Source of the DNA: Clostridia bacterium
Lineage (GTDB): Bacteria > Bacillota > Clostridia > Oscillospirales > CAG-272
Direction: 5' to 3'
Assembly (NCBI GenBank): GCA_017465885.1
Contig: JAFTVG010000021.1
Span: 54,892-118,891 of the forward strand
DNA length: 64,000 nt
The notes under the pieces are model-generated. The model worked only from the letters and a program-made list of their open reading frames with translations. It searched no databases and was not told where the DNA came from. The position numbers were made by a program, and so were the translations under genes. Numbering within the stretch: position 1 is the stretch's first letter; every line of letters begins with the position of its first letter. Below are positions 52,661-61,143 of this stretch, piece by piece.

Positions 52661-53461
52661 ATGTATTTTTCGCGGGTGGAGCTGTGCGGTGTGAACACCT
52701 CCAAATTGAAGGTCTTGAAGACAGAGGAGATGGACGATCTCTTGAAAAAGGCAAGGGCGGGGGATGAGACGGCACGAAACAGTCTGATCGACGGCAATTT
52801 GCGGCTGGTTTTATCCATCATCCAGCGCTTTGCAGGCAGGGGAGAGAATATGGACGATCTATTTCAGGTGGGATGTATCGGGCTGATCAAGGCGGTGGAC
52901 AATTTCAACACCGATCTGGACGTCCGCTTTTCCACCTACGCCGTGCCCATGATCATCGGCGAGGTCAGGCGGTATTTAAGGGACAATAACGCCATCCGCG
53001 TTTCCCGCTCCATGCGCGATCTTGCCTACAGAGCCCTGCAGGCAAGGGATCGGCTTTCCGCAAAGCTTGAAAGAGAGGTGCGTATTGAGGAGATCGCCGC
53101 CGAATTAAACCGCGAGCGGCCCGAGGAGGTTCACACTGCTGAGGAAATTTCAGCCGCCCTTGACGCCATCGCCCAGCCCCTCTCCCTTTTTGATCCCGTC
53201 TATTCCGACGCCTCCTCGGGCGACTCTGTCTTTTTGATGGACCAGCTAAGCGACCCACAGAGCTGTGACGACTCCTGGCTTGAGTCCATTGCCTTAAAGG
53301 AGGCCCTCAGCCATCTGTCGGACAGAGAGCGCAAGATCGTTTCGCTGCGCTTTTTTGCGGGCAGGACCCAGATGGAGATCGCGGGGGAGATCGGCATTTC
53401 TCAAGCGCAGGTTTCAAGGCTTGAAAAGAACGCGCTTGAAAAGATCAGAAGGTTTTTTTGA
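52661..53461 (+). CDS. sigG: Sporulation sigma factor sigma-G
   Basis: A 266-residue sigma-70 family factor for late forespore transcription. The N-terminal VELCGVNTSKLKVLK is the sigma-G hallmark that binds its anti-sigma factor. Region 2 (NLRLVLSIIQRF, DDLFQVGCIGLIKAVDNFN, STYAVPMIIGEVRRYLRDNN), region 3, and region 4 (LSDRERKIVSLRFFAGRTQ, ISQAQVSRLEK) are complete. An insert near residues 155-170 is not in the Bacillus protein. The spoIIGA-sigE pair, often adjacent, is absent. The ribosome site before ATG 52661 is weak. Confidence 0.95.
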   Translation: MYFSRVELCGVNTSKLKVLKTEEMDDLLKKARAGDETARNSLIDGNLRLVLSIIQRFAGRGENMDDLFQVGCIGLIKAVDNFNTDLDVRFSTYAVPMIIGEVRRYLRDNNAIRVSRSMRDLAYRALQARDRLSAKLEREVRIEEIAAELNRERPEEVHTAEEISAALDAIAQPLSLFDPVYSDASSGDSVFLMDQLSDPQSCDDSWLESIALKEALSHLSDRERKIVSLRFFAGRTQMEIAGEIGISQAQVSRLEKNALEKIRRFF

Positions 53462-53508
53462 AGGGGAAGAAGCGGATCTTTTTGCCGTCAGCCTCTTTTT
53501 TGCAACAC

Positions 53509-53554
53509 AAAAAGTGCACAAGAGCCAAAATAGGGCTCGTTTTGTGCACTTTTT
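53509..53554 (+). terminator. Terminator after sigG
   Basis: AAAAAGTGCACA-AGAGCC pairs with GGCTC and TGTGCACTTTTT, ending in a T-run at 53550-53554. Confidence 0.85.
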
Positions 53555-53606
53555 GCCCCGATTTCGACGGTTTTTCACAAAAAAACATATTTTTTTGTAA
53601 ATGCAC

Positions 53607-53635
53607 TTGAAATTCCTTCGATTATGTGGTATACT
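53607..53635 (+). promoter_or_regulatory. Promoter of acpP
   Basis: TTGAAA (53607-53612), 17 bp ending in TGTGG, TATACT (53630-53635). Confidence 0.87.
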
Positions 53636-53682
53636 ATGAAACCGTAAGAGAACGTTTTGAAAAATGAATCCCGGAGGTACTT

Positions 53683-53916
53683 ATGTACGAACAGATCGTT
53701 GCCGTTCTGGCAAAGCAGTTGCAGATTGACCCTTCCAGCATTTCGATGGATACTGATATCGTAGAGGATCTGGGAGCGGACTCTCTGGACGTGGTGGAGA
53801 TCTTGATGGAAATGGAGCAGACCTTCTCGCTGTCCATTCCCGATGAGGAGATCGTTAAGTTCAGAACCCCTAAGGATATCCTTGAATACGTCAAGGAGCA
53901 GACCGAGCAGGCGTAA
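53683..53916 (+). CDS. acpP: Acyl carrier protein
   Basis: A 77-residue acidic protein with the phosphopantetheine site GADSLDVVEILM (Ser34) and the usual three helices (IPDEEIVKFRTPKDILEYV). It carries growing acyl chains in fatty acid synthesis. It is alone, with a promoter and terminator, and away from the fab genes. AGGAGG-like GGAGGT precedes the ATG. Confidence 0.96.
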   Translation: MYEQIVAVLAKQLQIDPSSISMDTDIVEDLGADSLDVVEILMEMEQTFSLSIPDEEIVKFRTPKDILEYVKEQTEQA

Positions 53917-53943
53917 ATCTGCAGGATGCAAAAACAAGATACG

Positions 53944-53998
53944 GAGTGTCCCCGGCACCCACCGATGGGTATCGCGGTGCACTCCTTGTTTTTTTAAA
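53944..53998 (+). terminator. Terminator after acpP
   Basis: GGAGTG pairs with CACTCC, with inner CCC/GGG, followed by TTGTTTTTTT. Confidence 0.65.
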
Positions 53999-54012
53999 AA
54001 AAGGAGCTTTTT

Positions 54013-54609
54013 ATGGTAGATTTGCTGGAATTACATAAATATTTTCTCTCCTCCCACTTAAAGCAGGGAGGCGTTGCCGCCGATTTCACTATGGGCAACG
54101 GAAACGACACCCTGTGGCTCTCCCGTCAGGTGGGCAAGGAGGGACAGGTCTATGCCTTCGACGTGCAGGCAGGCGCGTTAAAGAACACCTACAAGCGGTT
54201 AAAGGAGGAAGGGGCGCCCTCCAAATGCACCCTGATCTTAGATTCCCACAGCAATTTAAAGAGCTATATCAAGACCCCCATCTGTGCGGGCATGTTCAAT
54301 CTGGGGTATCTGCCCGGAAGCAACAAGGTGCGCACCACCATGCGCAAGACCACCGCCAAGGCGGTCACCGACGCTATTGAGATGCTTGCCCCCGGAGGAG
54401 GACTGCTCATCGCCGTTTATCCCGGTCACGAGGAGGGCTTTCTTGAGGGTGAGATGCTCAGAGAGATGCTTTCGGGCTACAGCCGCTACGTCTATACCGT
54501 GTCCGAGTTCCACATCATCAATTCGCCCTCCTCTCCCTTCTTTTTCCTTGTGGAGAAGACCGAGCGCACCGACTTTGGCAAATACGAGAAAAAGGCGGCA
54601 AAGAAATGA
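54013..54609 (+). CDS. mnmM: tRNA 5-aminomethyl-2-thiouridine methyltransferase (MnmM/YtqB family)
   Basis: A 198-residue SAM-dependent methyltransferase. ADFTMGNGNDTLWLSRQVG is motif I, AFDVQ motif II, and MFNLGYLPGSNK the YtqB/MnmM-specific catalytic segment; AVYPGHEEG follows. MnmM makes mnm5s2U at tRNA position 34 in Gram-positives lacking the MnmC enzyme. Its stop overlaps the ATG of the dehydrogenase gene (ATGA). A Lys-rich tail ends the chain. Confidence 0.88.
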   Translation: MVDLLELHKYFLSSHLKQGGVAADFTMGNGNDTLWLSRQVGKEGQVYAFDVQAGALKNTYKRLKEEGAPSKCTLILDSHSNLKSYIKTPICAGMFNLGYLPGSNKVRTTMRKTTAKAVTDAIEMLAPGGGLLIAVYPGHEEGFLEGEMLREMLSGYSRYVYTVSEFHIINSPSSPFFFLVEKTERTDFGKYEKKAAKK

Positions 54610-55568
54610 AGATCCTTTTGCTTGACGCAGAAACCCTGGGCGATGGGGTGGATCTTTCGCCCTTTGAAGAGCTGGGGCAGGTCTTTTACGGCGGCACGGT
54701 GAAGGACGAGCAGACCATGCTTGCCCTTGCCGACCATCCGCAGGCAGGCGGGGCGCAGGCGATCGTCTGCAATAAGGCTCCCGTCACCAAGGCGGTAATG
54801 GACGCCTTCAAGGATCTTCAATACGTGGGCGTTTTTGCCACCGGCTACAACAACGTGGACGTAGAGGCGGCAAGGGAGCGGGGCATTGCCCTTTGTAACG
54901 TGCCCGGCTATTCGGGAGGAGCGGTGGCTCAGCTGGTCTTCACCTTCATTCTGATGAGTGCGGGCAAGACCCACCTTTATATGGAGGAAACGGGACGCGG
55001 CGAGTGGATCGGGTATCCCTCCTTTTCCATGCTCACCCACGAAACGGTGGAGCTTGAAGGAAAGACGCTGGGTATCCTTGGCTACGGCGACATCGGCAAA
55101 AGGGTCGCCGCTTTGGGGCATGCCTTTGGGATGAGGGTGATCGTCCACACGAGAACGGTGAAAAACGATCCCGCCGTTCTGTTCGTTTCAAGGGAAGAGC
55201 TGCTGCAGCAGAGCGATTTTCTTTCGCTCAACGCTCCGCTGACTACTGAGACTGCCGATTTTATAAATGAAGAAAGCCTTGGACTGATGAAGAAGAGCGC
55301 CGTGCTCATCAACACCGCCAGAGGTGGTCTTGTAAACGAACGTGCCCTTGCCGCGGCGTTAAGGGAGGGCGCGATCGACAGCGCCTGCCTTGACGTGCTC
55401 CAAAGTGAGCCGATGGCGAAGGACTGCCCTCTTTTCGGACTGAAAAACTGCTTCATCACCCCCCATATAGCTTGGGCGCCCGCAGAAACCAGAGCGCGCT
55501 TGGCTTGCATTGCGGCAGAAAATCTGTCCGCCTTTTTGCGGGGGGAAGAAAAAAACCGCGTGGTTTAA
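54606..55568 (+). CDS. D-2-hydroxyacid dehydrogenase, glycerate dehydrogenase-like
   Basis: A 320-residue NAD-dependent enzyme. The nucleotide motif ILGYGDIGKRVAALG near residue 158, NTARGGLVNE (catalytic Arg), SACLDVLQSEP (catalytic Glu) and ITPHIAWAP (catalytic His) are all intact. It likely reduces hydroxypyruvate or glyoxylate; substrate is inferred from similarity of the SGGAVAQLVFTFIL segment to glycerate dehydrogenases. It is translationally coupled to mnmM and followed after 16 nt by an EamA transporter, giving a three-gene operon. Confidence 0.88.
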   Translation: MKILLLDAETLGDGVDLSPFEELGQVFYGGTVKDEQTMLALADHPQAGGAQAIVCNKAPVTKAVMDAFKDLQYVGVFATGYNNVDVEAARERGIALCNVPGYSGGAVAQLVFTFILMSAGKTHLYMEETGRGEWIGYPSFSMLTHETVELEGKTLGILGYGDIGKRVAALGHAFGMRVIVHTRTVKNDPAVLFVSREELLQQSDFLSLNAPLTTETADFINEESLGLMKKSAVLINTARGGLVNERALAAALREGAIDSACLDVLQSEPMAKDCPLFGLKNCFITPHIAWAPAETRARLACIAAENLSAFLRGEEKNRVV

Positions 55569-55584
55569 GGCGAAAGGAAGGAAT

Positions 55585-56493
55585 ATGACCGAATCAAACA
55601 ATAAAAAGGCATCAACGGGCGCACTTTTGGCATTGCTTGCCGCGGTGCTGGTCTTCGGCACGGTGGGGGTTTTGAAAAACCGCCTGGAGCTTCCGCCCGC
55701 CTTGGTGGCACTCATCCGAGGGGTGCTGGGTGCCCTCTTTCTCGTCTTGTTTATGCTGATCACAAGGAAGAAATTTTCCTTTTCGGCAGTGAAAAGAAAT
55801 TTGCCCGTCCTGCTTGCCTCGGGCGGGTGCATCGGACTCAACTGGCTGCTGCTTTTTGAGGCGGTGGATATTTCGGTGTCGGTGGGCACTCTTTGCTACT
55901 ATACCGCTCCCATCTTCGTCATTCTTTTTTCTCCTCTCCTTTTAAAGGAAAGGCTGACGCCGGTGAAGCTTCTTTCGGTGGCAGCCGCCCTTTTCGGGAT
56001 GCTGCTGGTGTCGGGCGTGTTTGAGCAGGGCGGGGGAGCGGATCCTCTGTGCGTTCTTTACGGCATCGGCGCCGCGCTCCTTTACGCCTCGGTGATGATC
56101 TTGAACAAAAAGCTGAAGGATATTTCTGCCTACGAGCGCACGGTGACCCAGCTGCTCGTTGCCTCGGTCATCCTCCTGCCCTTCTGCCTTTTTGGAGGAG
56201 AATTTGCCGCGTTAAAGGGGTGCGGATGGCAGGAATGGGCGCTTCTTGCCGTGATCGGCGTGGTGCATACCGGCATCTGCTACGCCTTATATTTCGGCTC
56301 GATGATGAAGCTAAAGGGGCAGACGGTGGCGCTCTTGTCTTATCTTGATCCCGCCACAGCCATCCTTTGGTCAGCCCTGCTCCTTCACGAACGGCTGACC
56401 CTGCCCGCCCTTGCGGGGGCGGTGCTGGTCATCTGCTCGGCAATGGCAGGCGAGCTTTTGCCCGGACTGCCGGCGTTTAAAAGAAATTCTTGA
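55585..56493 (+). CDS. EamA/DMT family transporter
   Basis: A 302-residue, ten-helix protein with two EamA repeats (LLALLAAVLVFGTVGVLKN and LCVLYGIGAALLYASVMI), ending in ATAILWSALLLHERL, common in this family. The start ATG 55585 has GAAAGGAAGGA upstream; earlier in-frame codons lie inside the dehydrogenase gene. It could export or import a product linked to the hydroxyacid dehydrogenase, but that is only a guess from position. Confidence 0.85.
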   Translation: MTESNNKKASTGALLALLAAVLVFGTVGVLKNRLELPPALVALIRGVLGALFLVLFMLITRKKFSFSAVKRNLPVLLASGGCIGLNWLLLFEAVDISVSVGTLCYYTAPIFVILFSPLLLKERLTPVKLLSVAAALFGMLLVSGVFEQGGGADPLCVLYGIGAALLYASVMILNKKLKDISAYERTVTQLLVASVILLPFCLFGGEFAALKGCGWQEWALLAVIGVVHTGICYALYFGSMMKLKGQTVALLSYLDPATAILWSALLLHERLTLPALAGAVLVICSAMAGELLPGLPAFKRNS

Positions 56494-56631
56494 GTTTTAA
56501 AGAGGAAGGTGTTCCGAGCGCTTTTTCGGAATGCCTTCTTTTTTTGCCCTTCATTTTTGGGGAGGCTGACGGGTTATTTTTGGAGGGTTGAAGGAAAGAA
56601 TAAAAAAATCGGCGGGATTTGTCTTTTTCTC

Positions 56632-56660
56632 TTGACAAGCGGGGCAGAATCAAGTACACT
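56632..56660 (+). promoter_or_regulatory. Promoter of the exonuclease gene
   Basis: TTGACA (56632-56637), 17 bp, TACACT (56655-56660). Confidence 0.8.
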
Positions 56661-56731
56661 ATAAGGTAGAGATCTTATGGGATTTTGATGCCATGGGACG
56701 GGAAGAGCGAGGACGAGCGAGGGAAATTGCC

Positions 56732-57883
56732 GTGAATTACGTATTTTTTGACATTGAATGCGCAAATTGTATAGAGGGACAGGCGAAGATCTGTTCCTTT
56801 GGCTACGTGGTGACCGACGAGCACTTTCAGATCCTTGAAAAGGAGGATCTGATCGTCAACCCCAAGGCGCCCTTTTTGCTCACGGGCAGAAAAAACAGAC
56901 CCTTTATCCAGCTTGCCTACAGCAAGACCGAATTTAAGAAAGCCCCCACCTTCCCCTACGTTTACGACCGCATCAAGGAGCTTCTGACCCGCCCCGACAC
57001 GCTGGTCTTCGGCTATGCCGCCGACAACGACGCCAACTATCTGCGAAGTGAATTTGAAAGATACTGCCTGCCCTGCGTGAACTTCTCCTACTGCGATCTG
57101 CAAAAGGCCTATCATTTTATCGAGACCCCCGGTGAGCAGTCCCGCCAGGTGTCGCTGTCCGATGCCGCCGCTATGTATATGGGCGAGGTCAATCAAGAGG
57201 TGCACAAGAGCGACGACGACGCCTATTTCACCATGCGGGTGCTGGAGGGGCTTTGTGCCAAGACGGGCAAGAGTCCCGCACAGCTGGTGGAGGAATACCC
57301 TTCCTGCTCTGCAAGGCTTTTTGACGGCAAGGTTTATATCCGCGTGCTGGAGGGGAGCACCCTTTTGGAGCGGATCTTGGGTGACAAGTCCGACCGCATC
57401 GCGCCAAAGAGCGTCAACCGCACCCTGTATCTGCGCTATATCCGTCACGTGAAGCCCTCCGAAAGGGTTTGCAAGCAGGTCTTGAAGGGCAAGCGGGTCG
57501 CCATTCCCGAAAAGTTTGCCGAGCGTCACTACCGCCACACCATGAAGCTGATCTCTCTTATCTGCGATCACGGCGGACGCTACTATATCTCGCCCAGCGA
57601 CTGCAATCTCTTCATCAACTATCCCGTTTATCACGACGACGGCACCTTGAAGACCAACCCCGAGATCGCCCGCCTTCAGCAAAAACGGGGCATCTTCAGG
57701 GTGAAGATCCACACCCCCGAATCCTTCCTTGCCCTTCTTTCAATGACCCCCGAGGACTTTGAGGCGATGGAAATGCCCGACGTATCCTATCTTTTGGACG
57801 AAAAATATGCGCCTCGCGTGAATGCCGCGGGCGAAAAGAGCGAGCGGCAGAAGCCCGTAAAGAAAAACCGCACGGTGCTCTGA
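56732..57883 (+). CDS. DEDDh 3'-5' exonuclease with a BRCT-like C-terminal region
   Basis: A 383-residue protein. Residues 1-175 form a DnaQ/RNase T-like exonuclease: YVFFDIECAN (Asp, Glu), LVFGYAADNDANYL (Asp) and EVHKSDDDAYFTMRVLEGL (His, Asp). The rest is unusual; residues ~255-345 (LKGKRVAIPEKFAERHY, then LICDHGGRYY, then IHTPESFLALL) follow the pattern of a BRCT domain, as in some DnaQ-BRCT proteins. The GTG start at 56732 has GAGGGA 7 nt upstream. A role in repair or RNA trimming is possible. The tail is basic. Confidence 0.75.
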   Translation: MNYVFFDIECANCIEGQAKICSFGYVVTDEHFQILEKEDLIVNPKAPFLLTGRKNRPFIQLAYSKTEFKKAPTFPYVYDRIKELLTRPDTLVFGYAADNDANYLRSEFERYCLPCVNFSYCDLQKAYHFIETPGEQSRQVSLSDAAAMYMGEVNQEVHKSDDDAYFTMRVLEGLCAKTGKSPAQLVEEYPSCSARLFDGKVYIRVLEGSTLLERILGDKSDRIAPKSVNRTLYLRYIRHVKPSERVCKQVLKGKRVAIPEKFAERHYRHTMKLISLICDHGGRYYISPSDCNLFINYPVYHDDGTLKTNPEIARLQQKRGIFRVKIHTPESFLALLSMTPEDFEAMEMPDVSYLLDEKYAPRVNAAGEKSERQKPVKKNRTVL

Positions 57884-57935
57884 CCGCGCGGCTTGCCGAT
57901 GGGGTGAGAAATTTCCGTTTTTTGCCCGATTCGCC

Positions 57936-58172
57936 TCAGTTTTGCTTTTGCACGAACTTGTATTCGTCGTAAAAGCGGTAATAGGGGCAGGCGGAGGTGT
58001 TGCCGAAGGCAAAGCTTACAAATTCGTCCTCGTCTAAATTCATAATGCAGGAATAATCGCCGTATTCGTCGGCGTCGTAAAATTCACAGCTCTCGCAGGG
58101 AGTGGATGTCCCGCTTTTTTTGAGGCGTTCCTTGCCCTTGGCTGACTGCTTTTTCTCCCGTTCGTCCTTCAT
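57936..58172 (-). CDS. DUF6472-like small Cys-rich protein
   Basis: A 78-residue protein. A charged, Lys-rich N-terminus is followed by CESCEFYDADEYGDYSCIMN, LDEDEFVSF and ACPYYRFYDEYKFV. The four Cys (CxxC, then C, C) suggest metal binding, zinc or iron-sulfur. This pattern matches small proteins listed as DUF6472 in Clostridia, function unknown. AGGAGG upstream of ATG 58172 and a promoter at 58201-58229 support expression. Confidence 0.8.
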   Translation of the reverse strand: MKDEREKKQSAKGKERLKKSGTSTPCESCEFYDADEYGDYSCIMNLDEDEFVSFAFGNTSACPYYRFYDEYKFVQKQN

Positions 58173-58200
58173 CGCGTCCTCCTTGCCGATTCTTACCCAC

Positions 58201-58229
58201 AGTATAGCACCAAAGGGCAAAAAAAGCAA
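58201..58229 (-). promoter_or_regulatory. Promoter of the DUF6472 gene
   Basis: Minus strand TTGCTT (58229-58224), 17 bp ending in GGTGC, TATACT (58206-58201). Confidence 0.72.
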
Positions 58230-58348
58230 CGGGAAGAGAAAATTTTTCGATTTTTTGAAAAAAGCCGTTGATTTTTCGGTTTTTTTCGGGACTTGATAGA
58301 TGAAAGCGCCCCGCAAGGGGCAAATATCCCCAACAGAAAGGAACGATT

Positions 58349-59824
58349 ATGAAAAAAAACAATCTGATCCGATTGACCGCAATGCTGCTGGCTCTGCTTT
58401 CGGCGCTGAGCCTTTGCGCCTGCACCAAAAGCAACCTGACCGTCAGCTCGGATGACCCCGCCTCGGGCGCCCAGTCCCCCTCGGGCTTGCCCACGCCCGG
58501 AGACCCCACTCCCTCCGCGCCCTCCTCGGGCAACGGAAACGTCACTCCCTCGGGCGATCCCATCTCCCCCCTTCCCTCGGACGATCCCGTGGAGCCCACC
58601 CCGTCGGAGGACCCTGTGGAGCCCACCCCGTCGAAGGACCCTACCCCCACGCCCACGCCCTCCGATGATCCCGTCGATCCTCCCGAGCCCGAGAAGACGG
58701 TGGAGGTGCCCGCAAATACGGTGCGCCACGTGTTTACCCATTGCCTCATCAACGATCCCGCTAAGGGATGCGCCACCGCATCGGGTCCTCTTGACGTGGA
58801 CTGCCTCACCGTTTCGGAGTTTGAAAAGCTGCTCCAATCCCTTTACGACAACGATTTCGTTCTCATCAATATCAACGATATGTATGCCCTGCATAAGAAC
58901 GGCACGGCAAGGCTGCTGCCCACCGTCACCGTTCCCGAGGGCAAGAAGCCGCTGGTCATCTCCATTGACGACGTGACCTACGACCCCAAAAAGAGGGGCT
59001 CGGGTATGATCGACCGTCTGGTGATCGAAAACGACACCATTATGGGCTGCTACGACAACGCCGACGGCTCCACCACCTTAACCGACGGAGAGGTCTTCCC
59101 CATCCTTGAAAAATTCCTGAAGACCCACCCCGATTTTTCCTATAACGGTGCCAAGTTCACTCTGGCACTCACCGGCTTTGCGGGGATCCTTGGCTACAGA
59201 ACCGACGAGCAGTACGCCGAGCAGGGCATCGACGTGGCAAAGGAAAGAGAAAAGGCGATGGTGGTGGTCAATTGGCTGAAGGAAAACGGCTACAATTTCG
59301 CCTGCCACAGCTATTCTCACAGCAACTATACCACCTGCTCCTTGGAGCGTGTACAGCGTGACGTGATGATGTGGAACAGAAACGTCAAGCCTCTGATCGG
59401 AGATACCAAGGTCTTCGTGTACCCTTACGGCGCTTGGACCGAGTACGGCACCGCGAAGCACGATCTTCTGCGGGAAGAGGGCTACGTGATGTTCTGCGGT
59501 ACCTCCCAGCTCAATACCATCTGGGACGGCAAGCAGCCCAAAAAGGGCGGCATTGCCTCGGGCACCGGCACCATCTATCTGGAGCGCTTCACCATGACCG
59601 GCTTTACCGTAAGAACCTACGGAAGCACTGCCACCTATCTCAACTACTATTTCAACTACTTCAAGGATCAGGGCTACAGCGATGATGAGGCACAGGCAAA
59701 GGCACAAAAGCACTACGACGTGAACTATCCCACCGCCAGAAAGAATATGCTTGAGTATTGCGTGCCCGAGCAGATCTACGACCACGAAAACCGCTACCAC
59801 AAGATCCTTCCCGACGAGGAATAA
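58349..59824 (+). CDS. Polysaccharide deacetylase (NodB/CE4-like) lipoprotein
   Basis: A 491-residue surface protein: signal with Cys near 25 (LSALSLCAC), a Pro/Ser/Asp linker (~30-120) containing repeats of DPVEPTPSxDP, then a CE4-like fold. VISIDDVTYD carries the metal Asp pair (family TFDD), HSYSHSNY the two His, and FVYPYGAW the later motif. Such enzymes remove acetyl groups from peptidoglycan or other glycans; the long C-terminal region after the core (~400-491) is atypical. GCGCCCC/GGGGC at 58311-58321 lies in the leader, AGAAAGGA before the ATG. Confidence 0.85.
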   Translation: MKKNNLIRLTAMLLALLSALSLCACTKSNLTVSSDDPASGAQSPSGLPTPGDPTPSAPSSGNGNVTPSGDPISPLPSDDPVEPTPSEDPVEPTPSKDPTPTPTPSDDPVDPPEPEKTVEVPANTVRHVFTHCLINDPAKGCATASGPLDVDCLTVSEFEKLLQSLYDNDFVLININDMYALHKNGTARLLPTVTVPEGKKPLVISIDDVTYDPKKRGSGMIDRLVIENDTIMGCYDNADGSTTLTDGEVFPILEKFLKTHPDFSYNGAKFTLALTGFAGILGYRTDEQYAEQGIDVAKEREKAMVVVNWLKENGYNFACHSYSHSNYTTCSLERVQRDVMMWNRNVKPLIGDTKVFVYPYGAWTEYGTAKHDLLREEGYVMFCGTSQLNTIWDGKQPKKGGIASGTGTIYLERFTMTGFTVRTYGSTATYLNYYFNYFKDQGYSDDEAQAKAQKHYDVNYPTARKNMLEYCVPEQIYDHENRYHKILPDEE

Positions 59825-59878
59825 CTCTCTTTGCCATCCAAGACCGAAATAAGCTTCAGCTAAGAAAGGATATGCTTC

Positions 59879-61078
59879 ATGAAATCTCTTCGTGAACTGT
59901 ACAAAGTAGGCAGAGGCCCCTCCAGCTCCCACACCATGGGTCCCGAAAAGGCAAGCAAGTATTTTCTTTCAAAGACCCCCGACGCCGATCGCTACGAGGT
60001 GATCTTGTACGGATCCCTTGCCGCAACGGGCAAGGGGCACCGCACCGATGCCGCCATTGAGGAGACCATTGCACCCAAGCCCGTGAAGATCGTTTTTGAC
60101 AATGATACACCGGAACATACTCTTCCTCACGCCAACACCATGGATTTTATTGCCTACAAGGAAGGGGAGGAGCTTTTGCGCACCCGCATTCTGTCGGTGG
60201 GCGGCGGCGATATCCGTATTGAGGGCTGTCCCGAGGAGGAAAAGCCCGAAATATACAAGGAAAACAGCTTCACCGAGATCGCGGCTCTGTGCAAAGCCAA
60301 AAAGATCCGTCTTTCGGACTACGTTTTTGAAAACGAGGGTCCCGAGATCCGCCACTTCCTTTACGACATCTGGCAGGTGATGAAGGAGGAGATCCAAGGG
60401 GGACTGACCACCTCGGGGATCTTGCCCGGCGGGCTGAACGTGGAAAGAGTGGCACAGCTCCTTTACAACAGAGGTCATATCGACGAGCGGCCCGAGACCA
60501 AGGAGAACCGCATCGTTTGCGCTTACGCCTTTGCGGCAAGCGAGCAGAATGCCGACTGCAAGACCATCGTCACCGCACCCACCTGCGGCGCTTGCGCCGT
60601 GGTACCGTCGGTGCTGAAGTATATGCAGGAAAAGAAGGGATTTGACGATGAAAAGGTGATCCGCGCCCTTGCGGTGGCAGGACTCATCGGCAATATCGTC
60701 AAGCAAAACGCCTCGGTTTCGGGAGCGGAGTGCGGATGTCAGGCGGAAGTGGGTACTGCTTGCGCTATGGCGGCGGCAGGACTTGCCGAGCTTTTTGAAA
60801 TGGGCATCGACCAGATCGAATATGCAGCAGAGGTGTCGCTTGAGCATCATCTGGGACTCACCTGCGACCCCATTTGCGGTCTGGTGCAGATCCCCTGCAT
60901 TGAGCGTAACGCCGTGGCGGCAATGCGCGCCATCAACGCACTGTCGCTGGCAAACTTCCTGGTGGGCACCCGTAAGATCTCCTTTGATATAGTGGTCAAG
61001 ACCATGTACGAGACCGGACGCGATCTGGGGGCTGAGTACAGAGAAACTTCCGAGGGCGGTCTTGCAAAGCATTTCTGA
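59879..61078 (+). CDS. sdaA: L-serine ammonia-lyase, iron-sulfur type, single chain
   Basis: A 399-residue enzyme turning L-serine into pyruvate and ammonia with an oxygen-labile 4Fe-4S cluster. The N-terminal beta-like domain has GRGPSSSHTMGP; the alpha-like domain has TAPTCGACAV, SGAECGCQAEVG and CDPICGLVQIPCIERN, which provide cluster Cys residues. One-chain forms occur in many anaerobes. It starts 55 nt after the deacetylase gene with AGAAAGGA upstream; no separate promoter is obvious, so the two may be co-transcribed despite unrelated roles. Confidence 0.94.
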   Translation: MKSLRELYKVGRGPSSSHTMGPEKASKYFLSKTPDADRYEVILYGSLAATGKGHRTDAAIEETIAPKPVKIVFDNDTPEHTLPHANTMDFIAYKEGEELLRTRILSVGGGDIRIEGCPEEEKPEIYKENSFTEIAALCKAKKIRLSDYVFENEGPEIRHFLYDIWQVMKEEIQGGLTTSGILPGGLNVERVAQLLYNRGHIDERPETKENRIVCAYAFAASEQNADCKTIVTAPTCGACAVVPSVLKYMQEKKGFDDEKVIRALAVAGLIGNIVKQNASVSGAECGCQAEVGTACAMAAAGLAELFEMGIDQIEYAAEVSLEHHLGLTCDPICGLVQIPCIERNAVAAMRAINALSLANFLVGTRKISFDIVVKTMYETGRDLGAEYRETSEGGLAKHF

Positions 61079-61095
61079 AAGAAAACCAAACAGAT

Positions 61096-61138
61096 AAAAA
61101 AAGACATTCTCAAACGGCGTTTGAGAATGTCTTTTTTT
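61096..61138. terminator. Bidirectional terminator after sdaA
   Basis: A 20-bp perfect stem (61096-61115 with 61119-61138), loop GGC, seven As at one end and seven Ts at the other. It serves both convergent genes. Confidence 0.95.
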
Positions 61139-61143
61139 ATTGC

